The notes: generated by a model from the sequence alone, not told the origin. A stretch of DNA of 64,000 bases from Anaerosporobacter faecicola (GCF_012070565.1 NZ_JAAQRO010000002.1:1-64000); one strand, 5' to 3'. Shown: positions 43,601 to 52,364, counted from the first letter of the stretch. A program made the numbers and translations.

Positions 43601-43905
43601 TATGAACAGCATCTAATCGTTGTTTGAGTGTGATGTGAAGATGGCAATCGCTTTTTTAGTATGAGGAGTTCTTCTTCAAGCAGAGCATTACGCTCTTGAA
43701 GTCCCTTGACTTGTTTAGCGGTCAAGACTTCGCCATTATCCGTTTCAACGGTTGAGTACTGTTTAATCCAACGGCCAAGAGTAGTAATAGATACACCATA
43801 CTTTTTACAGAGAGCAGCTTGTGATTTGTCGCCGGATTGATAAAGGTTAACGAGGGTACGTTTAAGGTCCTCGTCATATCGAGTTCCAGTTTCGCTTTTG
43901 GACAT
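43600..43905 (-). pseudogene. IS3-family OrfA
   Basis: About 101 residues. The HTH is GTRYDEDLKRTLVNLYQSGDKSQAALCKKYGVSITTLGRWIKQY, followed by the leucine-zipper segment LQERNALLEEELLILKK. The typical ending AIAIFT lies in the -1 frame directly after the heptamer A AAA AAG at about 43655, the classical IS3 slippage site; the zero frame continues into unrelated RLPSSHHT. As OrfB is broken, the pair is dead. No clean terminal inverted repeats were found. Confidence 0.8.
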
Positions 43906-44084
43906 GAGTGTTTATAAAGAAAAAAATATTAATAAAGATAAAAGTATGTTATTATATAATAATGATAATTAATGTAATGTAATGTACATTATGGTTGTTA
44001 TGAAATGGACTTTATAAAGTTAGTGACAAATGAGATACTAATTAAATATTGTTTTATCTATAATAGGAGGTAGAGGAGAAAGCT

Positions 44085-46637
44085 ATGGAAAGCATGAATA
44101 ATGAAGAAAGTGACAAACTCTCTAAATTTGATGAATTAAAGGAAATACTGTTAACTTCCACTCCAATTTTATTTTTAGGAGCAGGATTTTCGGTAGGAGC
44201 AGAAAACCTTATATCAACAATGGATGGTACTGGACTGAAGCAATACATATTTGATAGTTTAGTTAGAGATAAGATACCCAAAGAAGATATAGAGGAAGTA
44301 CAAGGGTATGATTTAAGAAGATTATGTGATGAAGTATATAGTATATATGATGGTAAAGATGAATTAAAAAAATTGTTATTATTGTGTTTTAAGAATACAA
44401 AACCTGGAGAGGAAAAGTTTCATTACAAGTTAACAGATTATCCTTGGAAGAAAATCTATACAGTTAATATAGATGATTTAGTAGAGTACATATATAAAAA
44501 AAACGATATAGATATTGAGGTTCAAAATAAAAAAGAATTAAAGATATCAAATTGTGATGTTCAATTATATAAATTACATGGATGTGTAAATAATCCAGAT
44601 GATGGATTTATATTTTCGGAAAGTGAATATACAGATCTAATTACAGATGCACTTGATGCTAAGTTGAACAGTTTTTCAATAGAGATGCAAAAAAACAATA
44701 TTATTTTTGTTGGAGCTAGTATGGATGAACCTGATATAAAGTATTACTTAAAAAAATATGCTGATGCAGGCTGTAAATATAGAGACAATAAACTTTTCTT
44801 TATTGATTATAATCCTTCTAGATATGTAAGAAAAACAGTTAAAGAACTAGGAGGAAAACTTATACAGTGTAGTGCTGCAGAATTTCTGAAATTTGTTTCA
44901 GGACTTCATTATGATCCAAGTACATATGAGAAAGCTAAAATTGAATTGAACTATAGTGGGATATATAGACTTGAAGATATTTCAAAAACATACAAAACTC
45001 CATATGAGAGCAAATTATACACAGGATATTTTTGTGAATGGCAGGATGTTTATGATGGTTGGACGTTTGAAGAAACGAATTACAAATTAGCAAAAGCAAA
45101 GCTAGATGAATTGATTAATACTAACGATAATATAAAATGTTTTAGTATATATGGTACTATTTCATCTGGGAAGAGTTGTCTTTTAAGACAGTTAGGATAT
45201 TATTTAAGTAGCCAAGGATATGAAGTGTTAGAGTACAGAGGACGATATCTCAATAGGAAAATAATTTTTGATTTTATACGAAAGAGCCCTAAAAAAAGTT
45301 TTGCTTTATTAATAGATGGTGGAAGTTACTATTATGAGTCCATAGAAAAAATGTTCTTTTCTAACATTGGGGATAAGGAACTTGTAATACTAACATCGTC
45401 CAGAGAGTATTATCATAATAGAAAAAAATATTATCTAGATGGTAATAATTATGTTGCATATAAACAAAAAGATATTTTTACTAAGGATGATGCCATAAGT
45501 ATTGAAGGTACATTAGAATCAAAAAGTTATTTATCCTATATGGCATCCTTAAGCAAAGAAAAAAGAATAGCTGAGATAAAAAAGAAGTCTAGTATGATAA
45601 ATTTAGTGGTTGCATTAACATATGGTGTGGCAATGAAAACATCAAAACACTATTGGGAAAATTGCTTAAAAAAACTTTCTTTTGAAGAAAATAAATTATT
45701 AATAGAACTTGCTTTATTCGATGTTGCAGATGTTGAGTTTTATCCACGCGAATTATTTTCGGAAAGGTATGGTACAAGAGTTACAGTTGATAGAGATATA
45801 GATATTCATAATATGAGAATTGTGGACTTTGCAAGAATGGATAATAATGGATTAACATTACGAAATGTTATTCTCACCGACTATATTATTAAGCATAATG
45901 TTAAACAAATACCGGATATACTTATAGGTATGCTTATACACATATCAAAGTATGTTACAGAAAAAGGAAATGATACTTGGTATATTATTTTTCAATGTTT
46001 ATTAAAGGAAGATATATTGACCAATAAGTTTATGCTTGATAAGAAAAGTATAAAAAGAGTTTTTTTGTCAATAAAGGAATATTATAAGAACATCAGCTAT
46101 TATTGGTTGCAACTAGGAATGTTTGAACAAGAATTAGGTGATTATGCAGGGGCATATAATCATTTTGAAATATCAGCAAGTATTAGACCTAAGTCATATA
46201 AAATTGAACATGCTATTGCTAGAAATTTTATGAGATATGCTAATAATACAAACGATAAGCTTCAAGCTATGCAATTATTTGAAGAAGGCGAGCGGCGAAT
46301 GAAAGAGTTAATAAATAGTAAACAATATTATAAAGAAAAGGCGAAACCTTTCTCTGTAAATTGTTACGTAATAGAGAAGGTGAAGTTTATAAAGAGATTT
46401 GATATTATTCCATCTAATAAAGAGTTGGAGTATATCATTAGTATTTTGGATAGTATAAAAAGTATAGATGATCCATATTATGAAAATGTAATATATAAAT
46501 TTTATAAATTGTTAGAAAAAATAAATAGAGTATCTATTTTGCGATTGGACCCTAGAAGTCCATATATGAATTTTATTGGTAAACATCAATATGAGGATAC
46601 TAGTTTAGATGATATAGATCCTGTGATGGATATGTAA
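44085..46637 (+). CDS. SIR2-STAND-like defence protein
   Basis: An 850-residue protein with AGGAGG upstream. The SIR2 domain (about 15-275) has NAD-site LGAGFS (31-36), T126-V-N128-I-D130 and H165 in KLHGC. FVGASMDEPDI closes the fold. The P-loop NTPase (about 345-540) has Walker A GTISSGKS (357-364) and Walker B ALLIDGG with D411, then VILTSSRE. The C-terminal 300 residues are helical and TPR-like (DYAGAYNHFEISASIRP). SIR2-NTPase proteins (Avs5-type and relatives) sense phage proteins and deplete NAD+. It is the only intact cargo in the tRNA-Gly element; its low GC differs from the flanks. Confidence 0.87.
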   Translation: MESMNNEESDKLSKFDELKEILLTSTPILFLGAGFSVGAENLISTMDGTGLKQYIFDSLVRDKIPKEDIEEVQGYDLRRLCDEVYSIYDGKDELKKLLLLCFKNTKPGEEKFHYKLTDYPWKKIYTVNIDDLVEYIYKKNDIDIEVQNKKELKISNCDVQLYKLHGCVNNPDDGFIFSESEYTDLITDALDAKLNSFSIEMQKNNIIFVGASMDEPDIKYYLKKYADAGCKYRDNKLFFIDYNPSRYVRKTVKELGGKLIQCSAAEFLKFVSGLHYDPSTYEKAKIELNYSGIYRLEDISKTYKTPYESKLYTGYFCEWQDVYDGWTFEETNYKLAKAKLDELINTNDNIKCFSIYGTISSGKSCLLRQLGYYLSSQGYEVLEYRGRYLNRKIIFDFIRKSPKKSFALLIDGGSYYYESIEKMFFSNIGDKELVILTSSREYYHNRKKYYLDGNNYVAYKQKDIFTKDDAISIEGTLESKSYLSYMASLSKEKRIAEIKKKSSMINLVVALTYGVAMKTSKHYWENCLKKLSFEENKLLIELALFDVADVEFYPRELFSERYGTRVTVDRDIDIHNMRIVDFARMDNNGLTLRNVILTDYIIKHNVKQIPDILIGMLIHISKYVTEKGNDTWYIIFQCLLKEDILTNKFMLDKKSIKRVFLSIKEYYKNISYYWLQLGMFEQELGDYAGAYNHFEISASIRPKSYKIEHAIARNFMRYANNTNDKLQAMQLFEEGERRMKELINSKQYYKEKAKPFSVNCYVIEKVKFIKRFDIIPSNKELEYIISILDSIKSIDDPYYENVIYKFYKLLEKINRVSILRLDPRSPYMNFIGKHQYEDTSLDDIDPVMDM

Positions 46638-46749
46638 CGTGATTTACCAGTAAGAAATTAGTAGACTATATGCTTACCCCCATGATTACACCAGCCAGAT
46701 GATGTGCGGCATCCCCCTTTCTTGCTGGTGTTGATCATTAGGTTACGAA

Positions 46750-46770
46750 TTCGAATCCCGTCTCGCGCTT
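46750..46770 (+). repeat. Attachment site att (distal copy of tRNA-Gly 3' end)
   Basis: A 21-bp perfect copy of 41087-41107 outside any tRNA. The bases before it (ACGAA) differ from the tRNA, so only the 3' end is duplicated. Confidence 0.92.
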
Positions 46771-46779
46771 TCAAAAACC

Positions 46780-46818
46780 AAAAGAGGATATCCAAGAGGA
46801 TATCCTCTTTTAGTTTTT
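46780..46818 (+). terminator. Terminator beyond the distal att site
   Basis: AAAAGAGGATATCC (46780-46793) pairs perfectly with 46798-46811, then AGTTTTTT. Probably the original tRNA-Gly terminator. Confidence 0.88.
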
Positions 46819-46852
46819 TCGAGTCCAATTCTGGACTCGAAGGTTCGAATGT

Positions 46853-46956
46853 CTACACTCCGTTACAGTCCGCGCTGGGCCGAGGTCCACAGGACCTTGT
46901 GCGGTCTACACTCCGTTACGGTCCGCCCAGGACTGAGGTCCACAGGACCTCATGGG
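46853..46956. repeat. Two 53-bp palindrome-containing GC-rich repeats
   Basis: Units at 46853-46905 and from 46906 start CTACACTCCGTTAC and each carries the hairpin core AGGTCCACAGGACCT. GGTTCGAAT precedes and CCGTCTCGCGC follows, the two halves of the tRNA-Gly T arm. A short CGAGTCCA/TGGACTCG hairpin (46820-46839) lies before it. Apparent reading frames through it are rich in RSTGPH-like repeats and are artefacts. Confidence 0.85.
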
Positions 46957-47049
46957 CCGTCTCGCGCGTGGCTGCTCACTACTAAAATTCTGTTTTGGTT
47001 TTCAATTTTAGGCTTTGAGTTATTAGTGAGTACATAAGATTTTTCATTT

Positions 47050-47205
47050 TTATTGATAGATTGCTAGAATTTCCAATGTTCTATAGTTACTATCAGCATA
47101 CAATTCAATTAATCCATCAGGTCTATCACCCATACTTCTTCTCACAGTCCTATTTAAAATCATGAAATACTTAAGAGGATCATAATAAGGTTTAGTAGTA
47201 TCCAT
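47050..47205 (-). CDS. Possible 51-residue protein or gene tail
   Basis: The minus-strand frame starts MDTTKPYYDPLKYFMILN, continues RTVRRSMGDRPDGLIELY and ends LEILAIYQ. The amino-acid composition looks like real protein. There is no ribosome site and a stop lies just upstream, so it may be the end of a lost element gene. The rest of 46990-47459 holds nothing else recognisable. Confidence 0.4.
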   Translation of the reverse strand: MDTTKPYYDPLKYFMILNRTVRRSMGDRPDGLIELYADSNYRTLEILAIYQ

Positions 47206-47459
47206 TGTGTTATTGGATGTAATTTATAATTGATACTTCTGTTTCTTCATATTCTTCTAATTCTTCGTAATTTAACTATATTCATCTAATTTTTTTGGTT
47301 TTACACGAAAGAAAGTTTACACTATTTTATGAAGAGTAGGAGATACACATTGATAAAAGGGGTACGCAAATTGTTGGAGAATATTATATTTAATTTATTC
47401 AATATGGTATTATGATATAATAATTTACATATGAATTGAATTTGTGGAGGTAATAAATT

Positions 47460-48215
47460 ATGGATTTTAGAAAAACATTTGATAAAATTCCGGAAGAGTT
47501 TGAAATGTATCGCCCGAGATATTGTGAAGAACTTTTTGATAAATTGAGTTCAGCTTGTTGCTTAGATTCTGGTAAGATGGTACTAGAAATTGGTCCAGGA
47601 ACAGGACAAGCAACAGAACCTATTTTACTAACTGGTTGTAATTATACAGCAATAGAACTTGGAGAAAATTTCACATCTTTTATGAAAAGAAAATTTGGTA
47701 CATATAGTAATTTTAAAATTATTAATGATGATTTTGAAACTTACAATTTTCCCGATAATATGTATGATTTAGTTTTTTCAGCGGCAACTATTCAATGGAT
47801 TCCTGAAAAGATAGCCTTCACAAAGATATTTCAAATGTTAAAACCTGGGGGTTACTTGGCAATGTTTATGACTCGTTCTGATGAAAAAAGTGCAAATGGA
47901 GATTTACACGAAAAAATTCAAGAAGTTTATACGAAGCATTTTCATGTTAAACAGGAGTATAGTTGTAAATTAAATTATGAAAATGTGATTAATTATGGAT
48001 TTCAAAACTTTAGCTTCTATGAGTGGAAAAAAGAAAGAACACTTACAGCAGATGAGTATATTTCATATATAGGTACTCATTGTGAACACATAACTTTGGA
48101 AGAACCTTATAAATCTGCATTTTATTCGGGAATAAAGGATGTTATTATGTCAAACAACAATCAAATCAAGATTATAGATACAATACCTTTGTACTTAGTT
48201 CAAAAGCCACTATAG
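47460..48215 (+). CDS. Class I SAM-dependent methyltransferase
   Basis: 251 residues with GGAGG upstream. Motif I is VLEIGPGTGQATEPIL and the acidic contact is AIELGENF. IINDDFETYNF, then YDLVFSAATIQWIPE, and MLKPGGYLAMFMTRSD complete the fold. It resembles small-molecule or ubiquinone-type methyltransferases found in mobile regions. It is bracketed by the two palindromic repeat loci and has lower GC than the chromosome genes, so it may be cargo of a decayed element; possible roles include resistance or defence. Confidence 0.85.
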   Translation: MDFRKTFDKIPEEFEMYRPRYCEELFDKLSSACCLDSGKMVLEIGPGTGQATEPILLTGCNYTAIELGENFTSFMKRKFGTYSNFKIINDDFETYNFPDNMYDLVFSAATIQWIPEKIAFTKIFQMLKPGGYLAMFMTRSDEKSANGDLHEKIQEVYTKHFHVKQEYSCKLNYENVINYGFQNFSFYEWKKERTLTADEYISYIGTHCEHITLEEPYKSAFYSGIKDVIMSNNNQIKIIDTIPLYLVQKPL

Positions 48216-48357
48216 ATTCCAATTTTCGCAGTGACTTTGAAAAAACCATTTGAAATCCGTACATAAAAATATGTGCACTATTATGTGAACATAAATCAGA
48301 AGTGGATGGAACCCCTTTCTTTTCCGTATTTGTAGGATAGGATTATGGTTCGAAGTT

Positions 48358-48622
48358 CTACATTCCATTACGGTCCGCGCAAGACCAAGGTCCACAGGAC
48401 CTTGTGCGGTCTACACTCCGTTTCGGTCCGCCCAGGACTGAGGTCCACTGGACCTCATGGGGGCTACATTCCATTACGGTCCGCGCAAGACCAAGGTCCA
48501 CAGGACCTTGTGCGGTCTACACTCCGTTTCGGTCCGCCCAGGACTGAGGTCCACTGGACCTCATGGGGGCTACATTCCATTACGGTCCGTGCAAGACCAA
48601 GGTCCACAGGACCTTGTGCACC
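48358..48622. repeat. Array of five 53-bp palindromic repeats (ABABA)
   Basis: Units alternate. A (48358, 48464, 48570) starts CTACATTCCATTACGG with hairpin AAGGTCCACAGGACCTT. B (48411, 48517) starts CTACACTCCGTTTCGG with hairpin GAGGTCCACTGGACCTC. A1=A2 and B1=B2 exactly, so a 106-bp dimer was recently duplicated. GGTTCGAA precedes and CCGTCTCG follows, again tRNA-Gly T-arm halves. A further hairpin AGTCCAATCCTGGACT follows. Confidence 0.92.
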
Positions 48623-48833
48623 GTCTCGGCTCTCAGTCCAATCCTGGACTTGAAGAGATATTACACTTTATCTTGACTCAATAGTATTAGCGAGGTAGTA
48701 TTTATTTTAGTCTTATATGGGTTATTGTGGAGGAAGACAGTTTATATTATGCAAATGGTAATCGAGTGAAACAATAGGATAAAATGAGATTGAAACAGAC
48801 GAAAGAACGATACAGAAAGAAGGAAATACAACT

Positions 48834-49622
48834 ATGAATTTACGGTTTATTAATCCAGGAATAGATTATATGCTTGAAAGTATTATGGCTTTTCAAAGTG
48901 ATGATGAGACTGCATTTTGGTCAGACTCGCTTTATTATTTCTATCCACAGTTAGACAAACATAAGGCACAAAAAATGGGGTATTTAGACAGAAGGAGGTA
49001 TATAGAACGTGTTATTCGTACACTATATGTAGACTTAGAGAAAAGCATAAATACGAAAGTGGCTAGTTATTCAAAGCATTGGGAAGATAATAAAGAGCAG
49101 ATCACAAATGCTTTATCAGAAGCATTTGAAATCAATTGCTCGGATCTTTTTGAGGATATCGCGTGCAATATTTCTATGAATCCTGTATCGCCAAGATTTC
49201 TTGAAGAAAAATATTTTGAGGTATTTTATCTTAATAGTGAACGAGGAGCTTTGGGAGTTGCTCTACATGAAATAATACATATTATATGGTTTTATGTCTG
49301 GAACCAAGTTTTTGGGGATAATTATGATGAATATGAACGACCATCAATAAAATGGATTTTAAGTGAAATGGTAGTTGAATCAATAATGAAAGATAAGAGA
49401 TTACGTTCAATTAATCCATATTTTCCAAGAGAGAATGGTGGCTGTATCTATCCTTACTTTTTTGATATGAAGGTAAATAATTGCTTGGTGTTAGATACAA
49501 TTGATGAGATGTATCAAACGCAGGATATAAAATCTTTTATGAAAAATAGTTATAATTTTTGTTTGAAATATGAAGACGAAATTAGGGCTCATATTGAAGA
49601 ATCAGAGAACAGCAATCGTTAA
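48834..49622 (+). CDS. Putative zinc metallopeptidase-like protein (HExxH)
   Basis: A 262-residue protein of no family I recognise. An HEIIH motif sits at about residue 144 in LGVALHEIIHIIWFYVW, with a downstream E in LSEMVVESIM that could be the third zinc ligand (gluzincin-like). The N-terminal part has FWSDSLYYFYPQLDKHKAQK. No signal peptide is seen, so it should be cytoplasmic. GAAAGAAGGA precedes ATG. It lies just after the repeat array and ends in a perfect terminator, which suggests an accessory cargo gene; toxin or defence-protease roles are guesses. Confidence 0.6.
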   Translation: MNLRFINPGIDYMLESIMAFQSDDETAFWSDSLYYFYPQLDKHKAQKMGYLDRRRYIERVIRTLYVDLEKSINTKVASYSKHWEDNKEQITNALSEAFEINCSDLFEDIACNISMNPVSPRFLEEKYFEVFYLNSERGALGVALHEIIHIIWFYVWNQVFGDNYDEYERPSIKWILSEMVVESIMKDKRLRSINPYFPRENGGCIYPYFFDMKVNNCLVLDTIDEMYQTQDIKSFMKNSYNFCLKYEDEIRAHIEESENSNR

Positions 49623-49656
49623 ATAGGATATCCTTTTGGATATCCTATTTCTTTTT
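49621..49656 (+). terminator. Terminator after HExxH gene
   Basis: AAATAGGATATCC (49621-49633) pairs with 49638-49650, then CTTTTT. The GGATATCC core and the following GAGTCC segment resemble those at 46780-46840. Confidence 0.88.
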
Positions 49657-50107
49657 GAGTCCTATCCTGTACGGTTGTTTGTTGAATATTATATATAAAA
49701 ATAGTATCAAATAAACCTAAAAGCTTGTAAAAAATTATGGATTGTTTTATAATTAGTACATACACTTAAGAGTTACTAAATTAAGGAAATTTACAATTGT
49801 TAAGTGAATGCTTGTATATCTTAAGCACCTATGTTTTTAAACAGATAGTAAAATTAAAGAGTTATGGGGAAGAGATTCGATGGAATGTTTTTCTTAATCT
49901 TATGGAATATATGTGTTTTATATAGGACAAGGGATTTAACAATACTCTAAAAATTTAATAATGTTGATATAATGTATACTTCAACATTATCTACAGATAG
50001 CGAATCTTTGATAAAGGTAAAGTGGTAAGAATGGTGCTATATCAAGTCAAAGGATTCCAAATGATCTGCGGGGGAGAGTTAAGGTATACGGTAAGGAGGA
50101 TGATATA
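49657..50107. other. Intergenic region with a possible structured leader
   Basis: No gene is seen. From about 49990 to 50104 the sequence becomes GC-richer (GATCTGCGGGGGAGAG) and ends in AGGAGG. It could be a leader RNA of the small frame that follows, but it matches no riboswitch consensus I can defend. Confidence 0.35.
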
Positions 50108-50203
50108 GTGTCTGCACGAAAATTGAAAGAAGTTGTTCTTGAAACACGAAGACCAGTTATTAATAATGCTCCTATAGAAAAATTTCGATTGGAAGATTCT
50201 TGA
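50108..50203 (+). CDS. Possible 31-residue protein with strong ribosome site
   Basis: A GTG frame, VSARKLKEVVLETRRPVINN, then APIEKFRLEDS and TGA. AGGAGG lies about 7 bases upstream. It may be a small protein or the start of a gene broken by the TGA. No similarity is recognised. The remaining space to 50395 shows no gene. Confidence 0.4.
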   Translation: MSARKLKEVVLETRRPVINNAPIEKFRLEDS

Positions 50204-50395
50204 ATGAATACATTAGAAGTAGTTGAGGTCTAATTTAGGAGATAGTTGTTATTGCTAACGCTACATTCGATTTATCTCTATGGGTTAATCTTTAAAAATA
50301 CCCATTCAAGAAGAACATGTTGTATTTATAATCGTTATAGTTAAATTATTTTACATAAGAGTGTTATTTAATATGTTTTTACTAAGGAGGAAAAT

Positions 50396-51631
50396 ATGAA
50401 AAAATTAAAATTTCGATATTGGTTTGTGGGTAGTTTCGCATTTTTAATAATATTAATGAATCTATTCATTTTTTTATTTAAATCGCAGTTTGTCGTACTA
50501 GCAGGATCAATTCTTTTACTTGTATATGGTGCTGTAGTATCAGTAATGGTATCAAAAAACTTAAATACAATAAGAAGAAAAATAGATTTAATAAAAAGTA
50601 ATGGCTTTAACAGGGAGAGCAATACGAGATTGAAACACATTGCTTGTAAGGAAATTTCGGATATATTAGACCAGCTTGAAGAAGATTCGATTGCTATACA
50701 AGGGGATAATAGTACGACAGGAGTATACGATAAGTTAACAGAACTTTATAATTCCACCATTGTACTAAAAGACTGTGGAACAAGAATAACAGATACCTTA
50801 AAAAGTGTTTATGAATCGAATTGTGAAATCTCTTCAGCAGTAGAAAGTCAATCGCAAGATACGCAACAATGTAATAAAGCAATTATTAATATTGGGGATG
50901 AAATTAATGATACAAAAGAATTGACAGAGAGTTTGTCAACTTCTACAGAAAGTATGGTTGAAAAAAATATATCTGCACTTGAAAATATTGATAGAGTAAA
51001 TGAAATCAATAAGAAGACAAATTCCAATATCAATGTTATTGAAGCAACCATATCCAATATTTACAATTCAGTAAAAGAAATAACAAAGGTTTTACAGATT
51101 TTGAATGGAATATCATCCCAAACAAACCTTTTATCTTTAAATGCATCGATTGAAGCAGCAAGAGCTGGTGAACTTGGAAAAGGATTTGCAGTTGTTGCAT
51201 CGGAGATTAGAAATTTAGCAGAACAAAGTAAAGATTCAACAAAAGAAATAGAAACAATCATACTTAACTTACAATCCCAAGCAGATGAAAGTGAAGAGGA
51301 CATAAAAAAGATTAAAGATACGTTGTTAACGCAAAATGATTTGATCGATACAACACATAAGGATATGTATGCTACAAAAGCTTCGATCGAAGAATTAAGG
51401 GAGATTGTAATCCTATTAACAGACAATCTTAGTGATTTGAATGAGGAAAAGGATTGTATCGTTGAGAATATTGAGAATCTAGTTGCTTTATCAGAAGAAA
51501 ACTGCGCATTACTTGAGCAAAATAATCAGAAATTGTCTACTGTAGGTGATGTTGTAAAATCATTAGGAGAAGAATGTAGTAATCTTACAGATAAGAGTGC
51601 TGCTTTAACTAAAAATCTAGTAAGTTTATAG
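50396..51631 (+). CDS. Methyl-accepting chemotaxis protein without sensor domain
   Basis: 411 residues: two helices close together ([20 protein letters not shown], then [21 protein letters not shown]) with only a few residues between them, so no periplasmic sensor. A short linker leads to a long coiled-coil MCP domain. The signalling tip is [20 protein letters not shown], then [33 protein letters not shown] lies upstream. No chemotaxis genes are nearby. It may sense membrane state or a cytoplasmic partner; the next gene encodes a STAS-like protein. Confidence 0.92.
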   Translation: MKKLKFRYWFVGSFAFLIILMNLFIFLFKSQFVVLAGSILLLVYGAVVSVMVSKNLNTIRRKIDLIKSNGFNRESNTRLKHIACKEISDILDQLEEDSIAIQGDNSTTGVYDKLTELYNSTIVLKDCGTRITDTLKSVYESNCEISSAVESQSQDTQQCNKAIINIGDEINDTKELTESLSTSTESMVEKNISALENIDRVNEINKKTNSNINVIEATISNIYNSVKEITKVLQILNGISSQTNLLSLNASIEAARAGELGKGFAVVASEIRNLAEQSKDSTKEIETIILNLQSQADESEEDIKKIKDTLLTQNDLIDTTHKDMYATKASIEELREIVILLTDNLSDLNEEKDCIVENIENLVALSEENCALLEQNNQKLSTVGDVVKSLGEECSNLTDKSAALTKNLVSL

Positions 51632-51878
51632 GGGGAGTTTTCGTTGGATTGTATATATTAATTGAAGAAACTTCGTACACACGTATTAAGTATGTGCACG
51701 TATTCTTATAATATTTACAAATGTTTTTTAAGACACACTACGAACGAATCATTCTGTGGCAAAAGTAAAATCGTAGTGTAACAGAAATGCTTGACTATAA
51801 CATCTTAGGTAGGTGATTATTCCAAAGAAGAAAAATGTATCAACAAGGTTGAAGTAATAATATAAGGAGGATATTGAT

Positions 51879-52232
51879 ATGGGAGAGTTGAAATCGGATA
51901 TTAAAGTTAGTTGTGATAAAACGAATAAGGTGGTAACCCTGATATTTGAAGGTAGAATGGAAGATTATGCAGATCCAGAAGGATTTTTCAAAAAGTATGG
52001 CGAGTGTAAGGCTATATGTAAAGACGGAACAATACATATCGATTTGTTCAAGTTGCTTCCATTTTTCTCAGCGACGTTGCCAGCATTAAGTGATCAAATG
52101 GCAGACTATGCAACAAATTTTAGTAAAGTACTACTTATCTTACCTGAGAATGTTGTTGCGAAAGGCCAAATGAAGAGAATGTTGAAAGAAAGAAATATTA
52201 CTGACCGATTTACGTTTGTTGATCATTTTTAA
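51879..52232 (+). CDS. STAS-like small protein
   Basis: 117 residues in an alternating strand and helix order: VVTLIFEGRMEDYADPEGFF, then GTIHIDLFKLLPF, ALSDQMADYATNFSKVLLIL, PENVVAKGQMKRML and DRFTFVDHF. This resembles the STAS fold, but the usual serine phosphosite is not evident, so the call is a fold-level guess. AAGGAGG lies upstream. It follows the chemoreceptor by 247 bases, and a second, partial copy of its end follows immediately. Confidence 0.55.
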   Translation: MGELKSDIKVSCDKTNKVVTLIFEGRMEDYADPEGFFKKYGECKAICKDGTIHIDLFKLLPFFSATLPALSDQMADYATNFSKVLLILPENVVAKGQMKRMLKERNITDRFTFVDHF

Positions 52233-52364
52233 ATGGATTATACAAAGAATTTTAGTACGATATTTGTTATATTACCGGACAATATCGTAGCAAAAGGCCA
52301 GATGAAGAGAATGTGGAAAGAGAATAATATACTAGTTCGGTTTACTTGTGTAACACATTTTTAG
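52233..52364 (+). pseudogene. Tandem partial duplicate of the STAS-like gene
   Basis: 43 codons directly after the stop of the preceding gene match its last 44 residues: MDYTKNFSTIFVILPDNIVA, then KGQMKRMWKENN and RFTCVTHF. It lacks the first two thirds and any ribosome site. It is a diverged duplicate, not a recent slip. Confidence 0.8.

Larger units (their letters stand above)
41087..46770. mobile_element. Integrative element in tRNA-Gly carrying a SIR2-NTPase gene
   Basis: The element is bounded by 21-bp direct repeats of the tRNA-Gly 3' end. Next to the tRNA lies a tyrosine integrase reading towards it, the usual orientation. Inside are a degenerate IS3-family insertion and one large intact gene for a SIR2 plus P-loop protein, whose DNA is much more AT-rich than the flanks. 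There are no conjugation, replication or capsid genes, so the element is small (about 5.7 kb) and probably immobile now, as the integrase has an in-frame stop. The terminator at 46780 directly beyond the second repeat is likely the original tRNA terminator. Confidence 0.87.

Noticed and set aside
42715-44030. Terminal inverted repeats of the IS3 element (AGTTAGTG motifs near 42727 and 44017)
   Set aside because: The two copies are in direct, not inverted, orientation and only partly match, so the ends remain undefined.
48358-48622. CRISPR array
   Set aside because: Repeats abut directly with no unique spacers, units alternate between two types, and no cas genes are near.
46704-48684. Open frames of 60-102 codons through the palindromic repeats, with RSTGPHG-like repeats
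   Set aside because: They follow the 53-bp repeat period, occur in overlapping frames, lack ribosome sites and encode low-complexity text. They are by-products of repeated GC-rich DNA.
49990-50104. c-di-GMP-I riboswitch upstream of the chemoreceptor
   Set aside because: GATAAAGGTAAA recalls the conserved AAAGGCAAACC region, but the required GGACGCAAAGCC segment is not present. Kept only as a weak lead.
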